From NCBI RefSeq assembly GCF_019754945.1, contig NZ_JAEUWU010000003.1, positions 62,001 through 126,000 of the forward strand: a stretch of DNA of 64,000 nt, written 5' to 3'. Shown piece after piece: positions 42,898-51,054 of this stretch; the stretch's first letter is position 1, and each line of letters opens with the position of its first letter. The position numbers and the translations under genes were made by a program. The DNA comes from Corynebacterium pseudokroppenstedtii (lineage in GTDB: Bacteria > Actinomycetota > Actinomycetes > Mycobacteriales > Mycobacteriaceae). The notes beneath the pieces were generated by a model. It did not search any database and was not told where the DNA came from. It worked only from the letters and a program-made list of their open reading frames with translations.

Positions 42898-44328
42898 TTA
42901 GACCATGGAATCCCACAGAGGAAGGACAGTGGGTTCGTCGTCGAGGTGTGCGCGAAGCTCGTCAGGCAGTTCGTCGCGATGAACCACGATGTGGAATACG
43001 CTGTCATTGAACCAGGAGTCGGCCATCGTTCCGTAGCCTTTACCAGCGATTTCTTTGTGCTCCTTATGGTGCTTGGTTCCCCACGAGTTTTCCACACGCC
43101 ACCGACGGGGAGTGTCGGAGTCGGTGTCGAAATCAACGCCGGTGAAGACCATCGCGTGAGTCAACCGGGACTCGGCGGTCAGCATGCGGTCCGCCTTCGT
43201 CGTTTCGGTGGTGATGCCGTAGAGCTGGTCCAGCTGGATCAGATCGGCGTCCCACACTCCGAGGTCCGCACGGAACTGGCGGTTGACGTCGCAAGAGAAA
43301 AACACCGGCTTATCTTTGCGGAGGCGCTCAATGGCCAGCGACTTCATGGTGTCCAGATCCACGTTGAGATAGGTGAAGTCCTCCGTGCCCCACATGTCGT
43401 TTTGGAACTGGGTTGTGTACCGGTGTCCGACGGGCACGTCCGCGCGCGGATCGTGCGCAATGTTGACGTAATTGTCCAGGTCATCGGGCAAGAATTCCTG
43501 CGCGAATTGTTGCGGTGTGTAGGTGCCGCCGCGGTGGAAGGTGTTGTCTTTGTCGCGATACTGCCAGACGAATTCGGTGGGAGGAACACCGAGGTGAATG
43601 GATAGAACACGGTGGACGTCGCGAAGTGCGGAGGCAATGATGCCATTCGGGTCAAAGCCCTCAGTGTGAGTGTCACGCTCGGTGTCGAGCGCGTCCCTCA
43701 GCTGAAGGGCGGCTTTGCGCACAATGGTGTTTAATGCCCGATCCATGTGAGAGGTCGAGGAACTCGATTGCGTTTCCGGCATGACATATTTGGGAACAAC
43801 ACCATATTTCTTCACCAAATTAACGACGTAACTCCACTGGCCGCCGTCGCTCACGGTGAAAGTAAATAATGTATCGATAGCGCGATCGCGTAATTCTTGT
43901 GCTGAGCCGGTATGCGACGGGCTATCCGCTGATGTTATGGAACCGTCATACAGTCCTGCGACGGAGCGAAGGAAGTAATTGGCTTTTTCGAACTTGTCGA
44001 AAAATTGAAGATAAGACTCCGAGAATTCAAAATCTTCAAGATTAAGGGAGCGCGCGATATCGTGGCGGAAAACATTTAACGCCGCAAACATCCAGCACCG
44101 ACCAGATTGTTTCTGATCGGTGACCTTTAAGGAATCGAGCTTTATTTCTGACGATTCGTCTAATGCGACGACGGCGTCCCGGTTCAGGGCAACATGATCG
44201 ACATCGGTGGTGGTCACGGCGTTCATTGCGACGCGGTGAGTGGTGTCGTCGGCAATATTGGCACGAAGCTCAGATAGGCGTGTATCTGACAGCGCAGTCA
44301 ATGGTGAGGTAGACGAAGATTCGGTCAT
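42898..44328 (-). CDS. pepC: Aminopeptidase C / bleomycin hydrolase family, copy 2
   Basis: This 476-residue paralogue has Gln72 and Cys78 in DQKQSGRCWMFAALN, His in SRLTHAMVFTGVDF and Asn in RRWRVENSWGTKHHK. It shares long blocks with copy 1 (KKYGVVPKYVMPETQSSSS; FEKANYFL) but is clearly diverged. Its C-terminus ends PLWDSMV and so lacks the last five residues of copy 1. I chose the ATG at 44328 because AAGGAGACAAGC lies directly upstream. First gene of the pair. Confidence 0.93.
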   Translation of the reverse strand: MTESSSTSPLTALSDTRLSELRANIADDTTHRVAMNAVTTTDVDHVALNRDAVVALDESSEIKLDSLKVTDQKQSGRCWMFAALNVFRHDIARSLNLEDFEFSESYLQFFDKFEKANYFLRSVAGLYDGSITSADSPSHTGSAQELRDRAIDTLFTFTVSDGGQWSYVVNLVKKYGVVPKYVMPETQSSSSTSHMDRALNTIVRKAALQLRDALDTERDTHTEGFDPNGIIASALRDVHRVLSIHLGVPPTEFVWQYRDKDNTFHRGGTYTPQQFAQEFLPDDLDNYVNIAHDPRADVPVGHRYTTQFQNDMWGTEDFTYLNVDLDTMKSLAIERLRKDKPVFFSCDVNRQFRADLGVWDADLIQLDQLYGITTETTKADRMLTAESRLTHAMVFTGVDFDTDSDTPRRWRVENSWGTKHHKEHKEIAGKGYGTMADSWFNDSVFHIVVHRDELPDELRAHLDDEPTVLPLWDSMV

Positions 44329-44505
44329 GCTTGTCTCCTTAGCAATGCGGTTCAGCAATACAGTTCAGCAATGTGGCTCGACATAGCGTTTCACACATGG
44401 GTTACAGATGGGCCACGAACACGGTGTGCTCGGACATTGTGTGTGATGTGTGAACATAGTAGGGGACGGTGACACAACTGTTCACGTCCAGCCCACTGGA
44501 TTAGT

Positions 44506-44511
44506 TAGCCT
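44506..44511 (+). promoter_or_regulatory. -10 element of tatD
   Basis: TAGCCT, six nt before the ATG at 44518. Confidence 0.5.
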
Positions 44512-44517
44512 AAAGGT

Positions 44518-45369
44518 ATGAGCAAGAAGCGTCGCCCTGAACCGAAACCCCCCGAATTCCTGCCACACCTTGTGGACGCTCATACCCATTTATGGGCCAC
44601 CGGAGCCCATGATGCAGCCGGCATTTCGGAGCTGATGACCCGAGCTGCCGGCAGTGGCGTGGAATGGGTGTGCACTGTCGGCGACGGATTGGACGAAGCT
44701 GAGAAAGCTCTCGAGGCTGCGCATCTCCATCCTGATGTTGTCGCAGCGTGCGCCATCCACCCGACGCGTGCTGGTGAGCTGACCGACGATGTGCGTGCCC
44801 GCATTGAAGAAATGGCTCAGGATCCTCGCTGTGTGGCGGTCGGGGAGACCGGGCTGGATTATTACTGGTTGGGCAAGCTCGACGAGTGTGCGGGCAAAGA
44901 CACCCAGCGCGAGGCCCTGCGGTGGCACGCGGACCTGGCGCGCCGGGTTAATAAACCGCTCATGATCCACAATCGTGAGGGCGACGAGGACTTGCTGGCC
45001 ATTCTCGCCGATTACAGCGATGACCTTACGGTGATGTTGCACTGCTTCTCGTCCCCACTGGACGTCGCGGAGGAAGCGCTAGCCCGGGGATACATTTTGT
45101 CCTTCGCGGGGAACTCGACATTTAAACGTAACGACGAACTTCGCGAAGCTGCCCGCCGCGCCCCCGTGGGGCAGATCACGGTTGAGACCGACGCGCCTTA
45201 TATGACTCCGGAACCATTCCGCGGTGCGAAGAACGAATCGGCCTATGTCGGCTACACGGCCCGTCGGTTGGCTGAGGTAAGAGGGGAGACGCCTGAGGAG
45301 TTTGCCCTCCACACAGGCCAGACCGCGGCAAGGATTTTCGGGGTGCAGCGCTCGAGCTCGGAGGACTAA
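44518..45369 (+). CDS. tatD: TatD family metal-dependent hydrolase/DNase
   Basis: This 283-residue amidohydrolase-fold protein has VDAHTHLWATG near residue 19 (first metal site), CVAVGETGLDYYW near 100, PLMIHNREGDEDLL near 145, VMLHCFSSPLDVAEEALARG near 172 and VETDAPYMTPEPFRG near 218, all in TatD order. The N-terminus has a short basic and proline-rich extension. TatD sits between metG-type genes and rpfB in many actinobacteria, as here. Confidence 0.94.
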   Translation: MSKKRRPEPKPPEFLPHLVDAHTHLWATGAHDAAGISELMTRAAGSGVEWVCTVGDGLDEAEKALEAAHLHPDVVAACAIHPTRAGELTDDVRARIEEMAQDPRCVAVGETGLDYYWLGKLDECAGKDTQREALRWHADLARRVNKPLMIHNREGDEDLLAILADYSDDLTVMLHCFSSPLDVAEEALARGYILSFAGNSTFKRNDELREAARRAPVGQITVETDAPYMTPEPFRGAKNESAYVGYTARRLAEVRGETPEEFALHTGQTAARIFGVQRSSSED

Positions 45370-45525
45370 TTTCGGGTGATCGAGCCTGATTTTCTGTGTC
45401 CTCCATCACAAATCGAGGATGTTGGTTCCAAGGCTAAGTTCAGCATATGACCAGCTCATAGCCACAAAATCCGCCAAATGTTACGAAAGTGTCACGAGTG
45501 ATGGCAACTTTTGGTTACGGATCCG

Positions 45526-45554
45526 TTGCTTCACCCCCATCTAGTTGCTACTCT
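45526..45554 (+). promoter_or_regulatory. Promoter of rpfB
   Basis: TTGCTT (45526-45531) and TACTCT (45549-45554) are separated by exactly 17 nt. Transcription would begin near 45561 and give a leader of about 58 nt, in contrast to the leaderless genes around it. Confidence 0.55.
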
Positions 45555-45618
45555 GTCGAAGTTGTTATCAGATCGTGACTTTGGGCAGGCTCCACCATTC
45601 TGAGCCGGAGAGAAAGAC

Positions 45619-46785
45619 GTGAGCACTCAGAAGAAATCTCGCATCCACCGCATTAACCACACCTCCTCCACGCCAGTGCGTGTCGCTACCGGCGGCATGC
45701 TGGCCACCTTGGTTGTCGGTGGCGCTGTTGCAGTTAACGCTCAGAAGAACCTCATCCTGAACGTTAACGGCGAAACCTCCCACGTCAGCGCGATGTCTGG
45801 GGATGTCAAGAGCATTCTCGCCTCACATGATGTCGACCTGAAAGACGGCGACTTCGTTTCCCCCGCTGCGAACAGCTCCGTTAAGGACAAGCAGGAGATC
45901 ACTGTTCGCACCGCTCGCCCCGTCACCCTGACTGTTGATGGTGACCAAAAGACCATCCAGTCCACCGCCCTCACGGTGAAGGACTTCCTTAACCAGGTCG
46001 GCACCATCAACCCGGACGATTACGTGTCTGCTCAGGGCAGCACCAAGATCCCGGAAAGTGGTATGAAGCTCGAGGTCGTGCCGCTCAAGGACATCACCCT
46101 CGACGACGGTGGCCAGCTCGGAGACATGAAAGTTCCCGCTGTCACGGTGAAGGACTTCCTCGACCGCCGCGGAATCAAGCTGGGTGCCGACGACAAAGTC
46201 ACGCCAGAGCTCGGCAAGAAGCTGGTCAGTGGCGACAAGATCACCATTGAGCGCAACAAGACCGAAGACCAGACGGTGAAAGAGGCTGTAGAGCCGACCG
46301 TCCGCTATGTTGACGACCCCAACAGCCCGAAGGGTTCGGAGACCGTCGTTAAGCCAGGTAAAGCTGGCGAGCGCGAAGTGACTTACACCGTCAAGTCCCG
46401 TAACGGCCAGGAAGTTCAGCGCTGGGAGAAAGCCTCCAAGATCCTCTCTGAGGCCACCGAAAAGGTGATTTCGCGTGGCACGAAGGCAGCCGTCGCCTCG
46501 ACCAAGTCCTCCTCGGCATCGGCCCCCGCCGTTGCTGGCGGATCGGTATGGGACTCCATCGCCCAGTGTGAGTCTGGTGGAAAGTGGAACACCAGCACCG
46601 GAAACGGCTTCTCCGGCGGCCTGCAGTTTACCGACCAGACCTGGCAAGCATTCGGTGGTGGGGCATACGCTCCTACCGCTGCTGGTGCTACCCGCGAGCA
46701 GCAGATCGCCGTCGCTAACAAGGTTCAGGCTGCCCAGGGTTGGGGGGCATGGCCGGCCTGCACGTCGAAGCTCGGAATCCGCTAA
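45619..46785 (+). CDS. rpfB: Resuscitation-promoting factor RpfB
   Basis: This 388-residue protein has an N-terminal membrane/signal segment ([20 protein letters not shown]), three DUF348 repeats at about 40-200 (each with a TVKDFL or VKSIL element), a G5 domain at about 205-285 ([29 protein letters not shown]) and a C-terminal Rpf domain at about 310-388. The catalytic Glu is in [17 protein letters not shown], and [17 protein letters not shown] follows. Rpf proteins are lytic-transglycosylase-like peptidoglycan hydrolases that help restart growth. GTG start after GGAGAGAAAG. It is followed nine nt later by rsmA. Confidence 0.95.
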   Translation: MSTQKKSRIHRINHTSSTPVRVATGGMLATLVVGGAVAVNAQKNLILNVNGETSHVSAMSGDVKSILASHDVDLKDGDFVSPAANSSVKDKQEITVRTARPVTLTVDGDQKTIQSTALTVKDFLNQVGTINPDDYVSAQGSTKIPESGMKLEVVPLKDITLDDGGQLGDMKVPAVTVKDFLDRRGIKLGADDKVTPELGKKLVSGDKITIERNKTEDQTVKEAVEPTVRYVDDPNSPKGSETVVKPGKAGEREVTYTVKSRNGQEVQRWEKASKILSEATEKVISRGTKAAVASTKSSSASAPAVAGGSVWDSIAQCESGGKWNTSTGNGFSGGLQFTDQTWQAFGGGAYAPTAAGATREQQIAVANKVQAAQGWGAWPACTSKLGIR

Positions 46786-46794
46786 CCTAACGGT

Positions 46795-47724
46795 GTGAAT
46801 CAACCCCCCACTCCTCCGCGTACCGCAGATCATGTTTCTTCAGCCGTCCAGCTTTTGGGGCCGAAAGAAATAAGAGACCTCGCGAGGACCGTGGGGGTTG
46901 TTCCAACTAAAAAGCGCGGACAAAATTTCGTCGTCGACCCCAATACAGTCCGGCGAATCGTCGCTACTGCTGACTTGTCGCCCGACGATCACGTTCTTGA
47001 AGTCGGTCCGGGGTTGGGCTCCTTAACCCTTGGCCTTCTTGATGTTGTCTCAAAAGTGACGGCCGTGGAGATCGATACCACGCTGGCTGAACAGCTCCCG
47101 CGCACCGTAGCGGAGTACGCCCCGACACGAACGGAAAACCTCAGAGTGATCTGTTCCGATGCGTTAGCACTCACCGGCTCAGCCGTAGAGGACTTGGGCG
47201 CGAATCCTCCGACAGCATTCGTCGCCAACCTGCCCTACAACGTGGCGGTACCGATTCTCCTGCACGTTCTGGAGATCTTCCCGACGATCACGCGCGTTCT
47301 GGTCATGGTCCAGGCTGAGGTCGCGGACCGCCTTGCCGCCGAACCGGGGAACCGCGTCTACGGTGTTCCCAGTGTGAAGGCTCGTTTTTATGGCCAGGTT
47401 CAGCGTGCGGGTGCCATCGGGAAAAATGTGTTCTGGCCGGCACCCAATGTGGATTCTGGGTTGGTCAAACTCACTCGCGGCACGCGGCCGTGGCCAATTG
47501 ATTCGGCCGCGCGAGCCCAACTATGGCCGATCATTGATGCCGCGTTCGCCCAACGTCGAAAGACCCTGCGAGCTGCCCTGAAAGGGCACTATGGAAACGC
47601 GGCCGCCGCAGAGAACGCTCTCCGGGAAGCCGGAATCGATCCGCAGCGCCGCGGGGAGACATTGTCCATCGACGAATTTATCTCGCTGACACAGTTGCCG
47701 GCGGGAACAGAAACACCCCACTAG
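46795..47724 (+). CDS. rsmA: 16S rRNA dimethyladenosine transferase
   Basis: This 309-residue enzyme (KsgA) dimethylates A1518 and A1519 of 16S r[21 protein letters not shown] near residue 38, the SAM motif [16 protein letters not shown], the catalytic [15 protein letters not shown] near 143 and [15 protein letters not shown] near 247 are the expected signatures. GTG start, nine nt after rpfB, so it is co-transcribed with rpfB and followed by the IspE-like gene. Confidence 0.96.
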   Translation: MNQPPTPPRTADHVSSAVQLLGPKEIRDLARTVGVVPTKKRGQNFVVDPNTVRRIVATADLSPDDHVLEVGPGLGSLTLGLLDVVSKVTAVEIDTTLAEQLPRTVAEYAPTRTENLRVICSDALALTGSAVEDLGANPPTAFVANLPYNVAVPILLHVLEIFPTITRVLVMVQAEVADRLAAEPGNRVYGVPSVKARFYGQVQRAGAIGKNVFWPAPNVDSGLVKLTRGTRPWPIDSAARAQLWPIIDAAFAQRRKTLRAALKGHYGNAAAAENALREAGIDPQRRGETLSIDEFISLTQLPAGTETPH

Positions 47725-47754
47725 TCGATAACGGGTGCTTGAGGAGGTGAAACC

Positions 47755-49080
47755 ATGACATCCAGCAACGGCGATAGATCTGTGTTCAATTCAGACTGGG
47801 ACCAGTACATCGACGGCTGGGACGGTGTCACGGGACAAGCCCCGGCTGTCCTGTCGGTGTATCTCCAGGCTCACTCGTCGGGTTTCACATCAGTTGCGCA
47901 GTCGGTTTCCTTAAAGAATTCCGTCACTATCCAGCCGGTCACGGACGCGGAAAGTGGTTCCCGTCGTGGTCTGAGAGAAGCATCAACTGTCGATAGACCA
48001 CCACTGACGCCGGGCCGCGTCGTCCACGATCTTTCCGTCGGCGGTAATGTGCCGATGGGGCAGCTGCCGACCGGTCAGGACAATGTTGTGTGGAGGATCG
48101 TTGAGCGGATCGCCGACGCCTACCGCTCTGTGATGTCGCCATCGCTGGCCCTGCCACGAGTCGACGTGAGCGTGACCAAGCGCATCCCGTTGTCGGCGGG
48201 CTTAGGAAGTAAAGCAGCCGACGTGGCAGCAGCTATCGTCGCCGCCGACCGATTCTTTGGCTATCACTTCATTGTGCGCGCGATGGGATTCTCGGCACCA
48301 GGGGGAACCGAGACCAGCAGTGTCGGCTCTTTGTCCAGTGACGTTCTGCGCCGCATTGCGCGGGAAGAGTGCCCCGACGAATACGCCGCCATCGAACTTG
48401 CCCTTGAGGGCGGGACCAGCCTGATCAACCTTGATCATGATGCGCAACCAGGATCCGACGTCACATCCCAGCGGACGCCACTTCTGGCGCGAGGTCCCTT
48501 GTGGTGGGTGATAACGATGCCGGTGGTGACGTCGCCAGAGATGGCGATGCCATGGGCCCCACCATCGCCATACCGCGAGGAACAGTCAGCTCACGGCCGC
48601 CGAGGTCCATCCGTCCAGCACAGTGACGACGAAGGCGAGGACGCCGACGAGAGCGGAGCAGGGTTGTGCCACCGCGTCGTCGAGCGGTTGGCCGTACAAC
48701 GTGCGGAGATGGCGTCGGGAAAGAGATCGCAGTACAGCGTCGGCAATATAGAAGACATCGAACGCGCGCTCGTGTCGGGCGACCCGATGGACGTTGCGAA
48801 GACGATGGGCAACGATCTGTACCCGGCAGCAACCAGTGTCGTCCCATCTCTCCGTCGGGTTATTCAAGCGGGCACGCGGGCGGGTGCGCTCGGCACCATC
48901 GTGGCTCAGCAAGGGCCAGCCTGCGCAATGCTGTGTGCCGACGAGGACCACGCCCGCGACGTGCAGGCCGAAATGGCGGGGAGTGGCGCTGTCCGCACAG
49001 CTAGAATTGCACCCAGCCACAGGCCGGGAAGCCAGAGTGGTGCGCATCTCGTCTCTGATGAGGATAAAAAATCGCCCTAA
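47755..49080 (+). CDS. IspE-locus GHMP kinase homologue lacking catalytic residues
   Basis: The 441-residue product sits at the position of ispE (CDP-ME kinase of the MEP isoprenoid pathway) and aligns along its length: APAVLSVYL with the usual APAKxNLxL, KRIPLSAGLGSKAADVAAAI with KRLPMGGGLGGGSSNAA, LALEGGTSL with the DVPFxLxGG region, and GNDLYPAATSVVPSL near residue 345. But the Lys of motif 1 is Val32, the DGYH motif reads SGFT (42-45), the Gly/Ser P-loop is GSKAAD (151-156), and the catalytic Asp aligns with Ala212. It is 130-150 residues longer than typical IspE. The frame is intact and GAGGAGGTGAAACC precedes the ATG, so it is translated. A catalytically dead or refunctioned kinase is inferred. 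Confidence 0.7.
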   Translation: MTSSNGDRSVFNSDWDQYIDGWDGVTGQAPAVLSVYLQAHSSGFTSVAQSVSLKNSVTIQPVTDAESGSRRGLREASTVDRPPLTPGRVVHDLSVGGNVPMGQLPTGQDNVVWRIVERIADAYRSVMSPSLALPRVDVSVTKRIPLSAGLGSKAADVAAAIVAADRFFGYHFIVRAMGFSAPGGTETSSVGSLSSDVLRRIAREECPDEYAAIELALEGGTSLINLDHDAQPGSDVTSQRTPLLARGPLWWVITMPVVTSPEMAMPWAPPSPYREEQSAHGRRGPSVQHSDDEGEDADESGAGLCHRVVERLAVQRAEMASGKRSQYSVGNIEDIERALVSGDPMDVAKTMGNDLYPAATSVVPSLRRVIQAGTRAGALGTIVAQQGPACAMLCADEDHARDVQAEMAGSGAVRTARIAPSHRPGSQSGAHLVSDEDKKSP

Positions 49081-49161
49081 CCCTCATCGGTGGCTGCCCG
49101 GATCGCACGCCACCAGCGTCGCCTGTCCCACGCCCACACGAGTAAGGAGTTCACAGAACTA

Positions 49162-50982
49162 ATGGCAGCAGTACGCCCGCTCATCACGACGGATTCCGTC
49201 ACCATGACCCGCGGCATCACGACGGTGCTCGACGACGTGACGGTGGCGGTGAATGAGGGCGACAGGATCGGTGTCGTGGGGCTCAACGGCGGCGGAAAGT
49301 CCACCTTGCTCGGTGTTCTGACTCGAAGCATCGAGCCCGATTCGGGCCGAGTCACCCACGGGCGCTCTGTCCAGATCGCTACGGTTGCCCAGCGTGCACA
49401 GAGCTCCTCAGCCTCGGTCATCCAGACCATCGTGGGGGAGAAAGCCGCCTACGAGTGGGCCGCCGACCCCGAGGTACGGTCCATCATCGCCGGCCTTGAC
49501 CTGTCGGAACTGCTGGACGAGCCGACCGATTCCATTTCCGGTGGCCAATTCCGTCGGGTCATGCTCGCAGCCGCCTTGGTGCGAAAAGTCGATGTCCTAG
49601 TTCTCGACGAGCCCACCAACCACCTCGATATCGAGGGTGTTCAGTGGCTGGCCGATCATTTGCGACACCGGAATTGCGCTCAAGTGATCGTCACCCACGA
49701 CCGCTGGTTCCTGGACACCGTGGCGACGCGTACGTGGGAGGTTCATGACGGTTCGGTGGACACCTATGAAGGCGGATATAATGACTGGATGTTCGCCCGC
49801 GCCGAGCGTCAACGCCAAGCCGACGCGGCCGAGCAGCGCCGCCAAAACCTGGCGCGGAAAGAGTTGGCGTGGCTGCGTCGCGGAGCGCCCGCCCGCACGT
49901 CGAAACCCCGATACCGGGTGGAAGCCGCCGAAGCGCTCATCGCCGACGTCCCGGCGCCGCGCAACACGGTGGAGCTGATGGCGTTTTCCAAGCAGCGCCA
50001 GGGGAAAATCGTGGTGGACCTCGTGGACGCGACGATTGCCACCCCTGATGGGCGCGTGTTGGTGGACGACCTGACATGGCGCATCGGGCCGGGGGAGCGC
50101 ATCGGCCTCGTCGGGGTTAATGGTTCAGGCAAAACGACGGTGATGCGGACGATCGCCGGCGACTACCCGATGGCTGCGGGTACGCGCCGCGAGGGCAAGA
50201 CGCTTCGTTTGGGCTGGTTGCGGCAGGAACTCGAGGACATTCCCGAGGATCTCACCGTCATCGACGCGATCAAGGCGGTGGCCGAGTATGTCGTGTTGGG
50301 CAACAAAGAAATGTCCGCCTCGCAAGTCGCCGAGCGCCTAGGTTTCCCGGTCAAGCGGCAGCGTCAGCCCGTGCGTGATTTGTCGGGTGGCGAGCGTCGT
50401 CGGCTACAACTCACCCGGATTTTGATGTCGGAACCTAATCTTTTGCTTCTCGACGAGCCCACCAACGATCTCGACATCGACACTCTCCAGGAATTGGAGT
50501 CGATGCTGGACGGGTGGCCGGGAACGCTGATCGTGATTTCGCACGATCGCTACCTTATTGAGCGTATTTGCGACAGCGTTTTCGCCTTATTCGGCGATGG
50601 CGACGTGACCCATCTACCTGGGGGTATCGACGAATATCTTGATCGCCGACGTTCCATGGCCGATCATGCGGCGTCGGGAACTGGGTTTGCCGCGGGAACA
50701 GAGGCCATTGCTACGGGGAGCCAACGGAAGCAGGGTTCCCTTTCGGCGGCTGAAAAACATAAAATCTCTAAGGAAATGAACTCTCTTGAACGAAAGATCG
50801 CCAAAGTTCAGAAGAGAGAAGAGAAAATCCAGCAGGACATGGCTGATGTCGCGAGCAGTTCGAATGGCGCGGACACAGAGAAATTGACTGAATTGGATAG
50901 AGATCTGTCCCAGACCCGTGAAGAAAGGGAAGAACTGGAAATGGTCTGGATGGAGTACGGCGAAAAGCTCGAGCAACAATAA
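49162..50982 (+). CDS. ABC-F family ATPase (ribosome-associated, Uup/EttA-like)
   Basis: This 606-residue protein has two ABC domains and no membrane segment. Walker A: VGLNGGGKSTLLGVL and VGVNGSGKTTVMRTI. Signatures: SISGGQFRRVMLAAAL and LSGGERRRLQLTRIL. Walker B: VLVLDEPTNHLD and LLLLDEPTNDLD. A linker with the ABC-F Arg-rich helix (QRRQNLARKELAWLRRGAPA) joins them. The last 80 residues form a coiled coil, as in Uup. ABC-F proteins act on translating or stalled ribosomes. I chose the ATG at 49162 (AGGAGT upstream); the ORF extends 24 codons further back. Confidence 0.93.
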   Translation: MAAVRPLITTDSVTMTRGITTVLDDVTVAVNEGDRIGVVGLNGGGKSTLLGVLTRSIEPDSGRVTHGRSVQIATVAQRAQSSSASVIQTIVGEKAAYEWAADPEVRSIIAGLDLSELLDEPTDSISGGQFRRVMLAAALVRKVDVLVLDEPTNHLDIEGVQWLADHLRHRNCAQVIVTHDRWFLDTVATRTWEVHDGSVDTYEGGYNDWMFARAERQRQADAAEQRRQNLARKELAWLRRGAPARTSKPRYRVEAAEALIADVPAPRNTVELMAFSKQRQGKIVVDLVDATIATPDGRVLVDDLTWRIGPGERIGLVGVNGSGKTTVMRTIAGDYPMAAGTRREGKTLRLGWLRQELEDIPEDLTVIDAIKAVAEYVVLGNKEMSASQVAERLGFPVKRQRQPVRDLSGGERRRLQLTRILMSEPNLLLLDEPTNDLDIDTLQELESMLDGWPGTLIVISHDRYLIERICDSVFALFGDGDVTHLPGGIDEYLDRRRSMADHAASGTGFAAGTEAIATGSQRKQGSLSAAEKHKISKEMNSLERKIAKVQKREEKIQQDMADVASSSNGADTEKLTELDRDLSQTREEREELEMVWMEYGEKLEQQ

Positions 50983-51054
50983 GCTCGCCCCGGATTCTCA
51001 CTGAGGGAGTGGACGACATCCGGCGGCGGTCAGCACAGACCAGGAGGGTAGCGG

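Noticed and set aside
42766..43605. 279-residue plus-strand ORF antisense to pepC copy 2
   Set aside because: pepC has all catalytic motifs in place; the antisense frame has no start signal and no domain.
45370..45618. A c-di-AMP (ydaO-type) riboswitch before rpfB, as known in some actinobacteria
   Set aside because: The conserved ydaO blocks are not visible and the predicted leader is only about 58 nt.
45823..46833. 336-residue minus-strand ORF across rpfB
   Set aside because: It is a mirror of a high-GC coding frame; it has no family motifs or ribosome-binding site, and rpfB on the other strand is certain.
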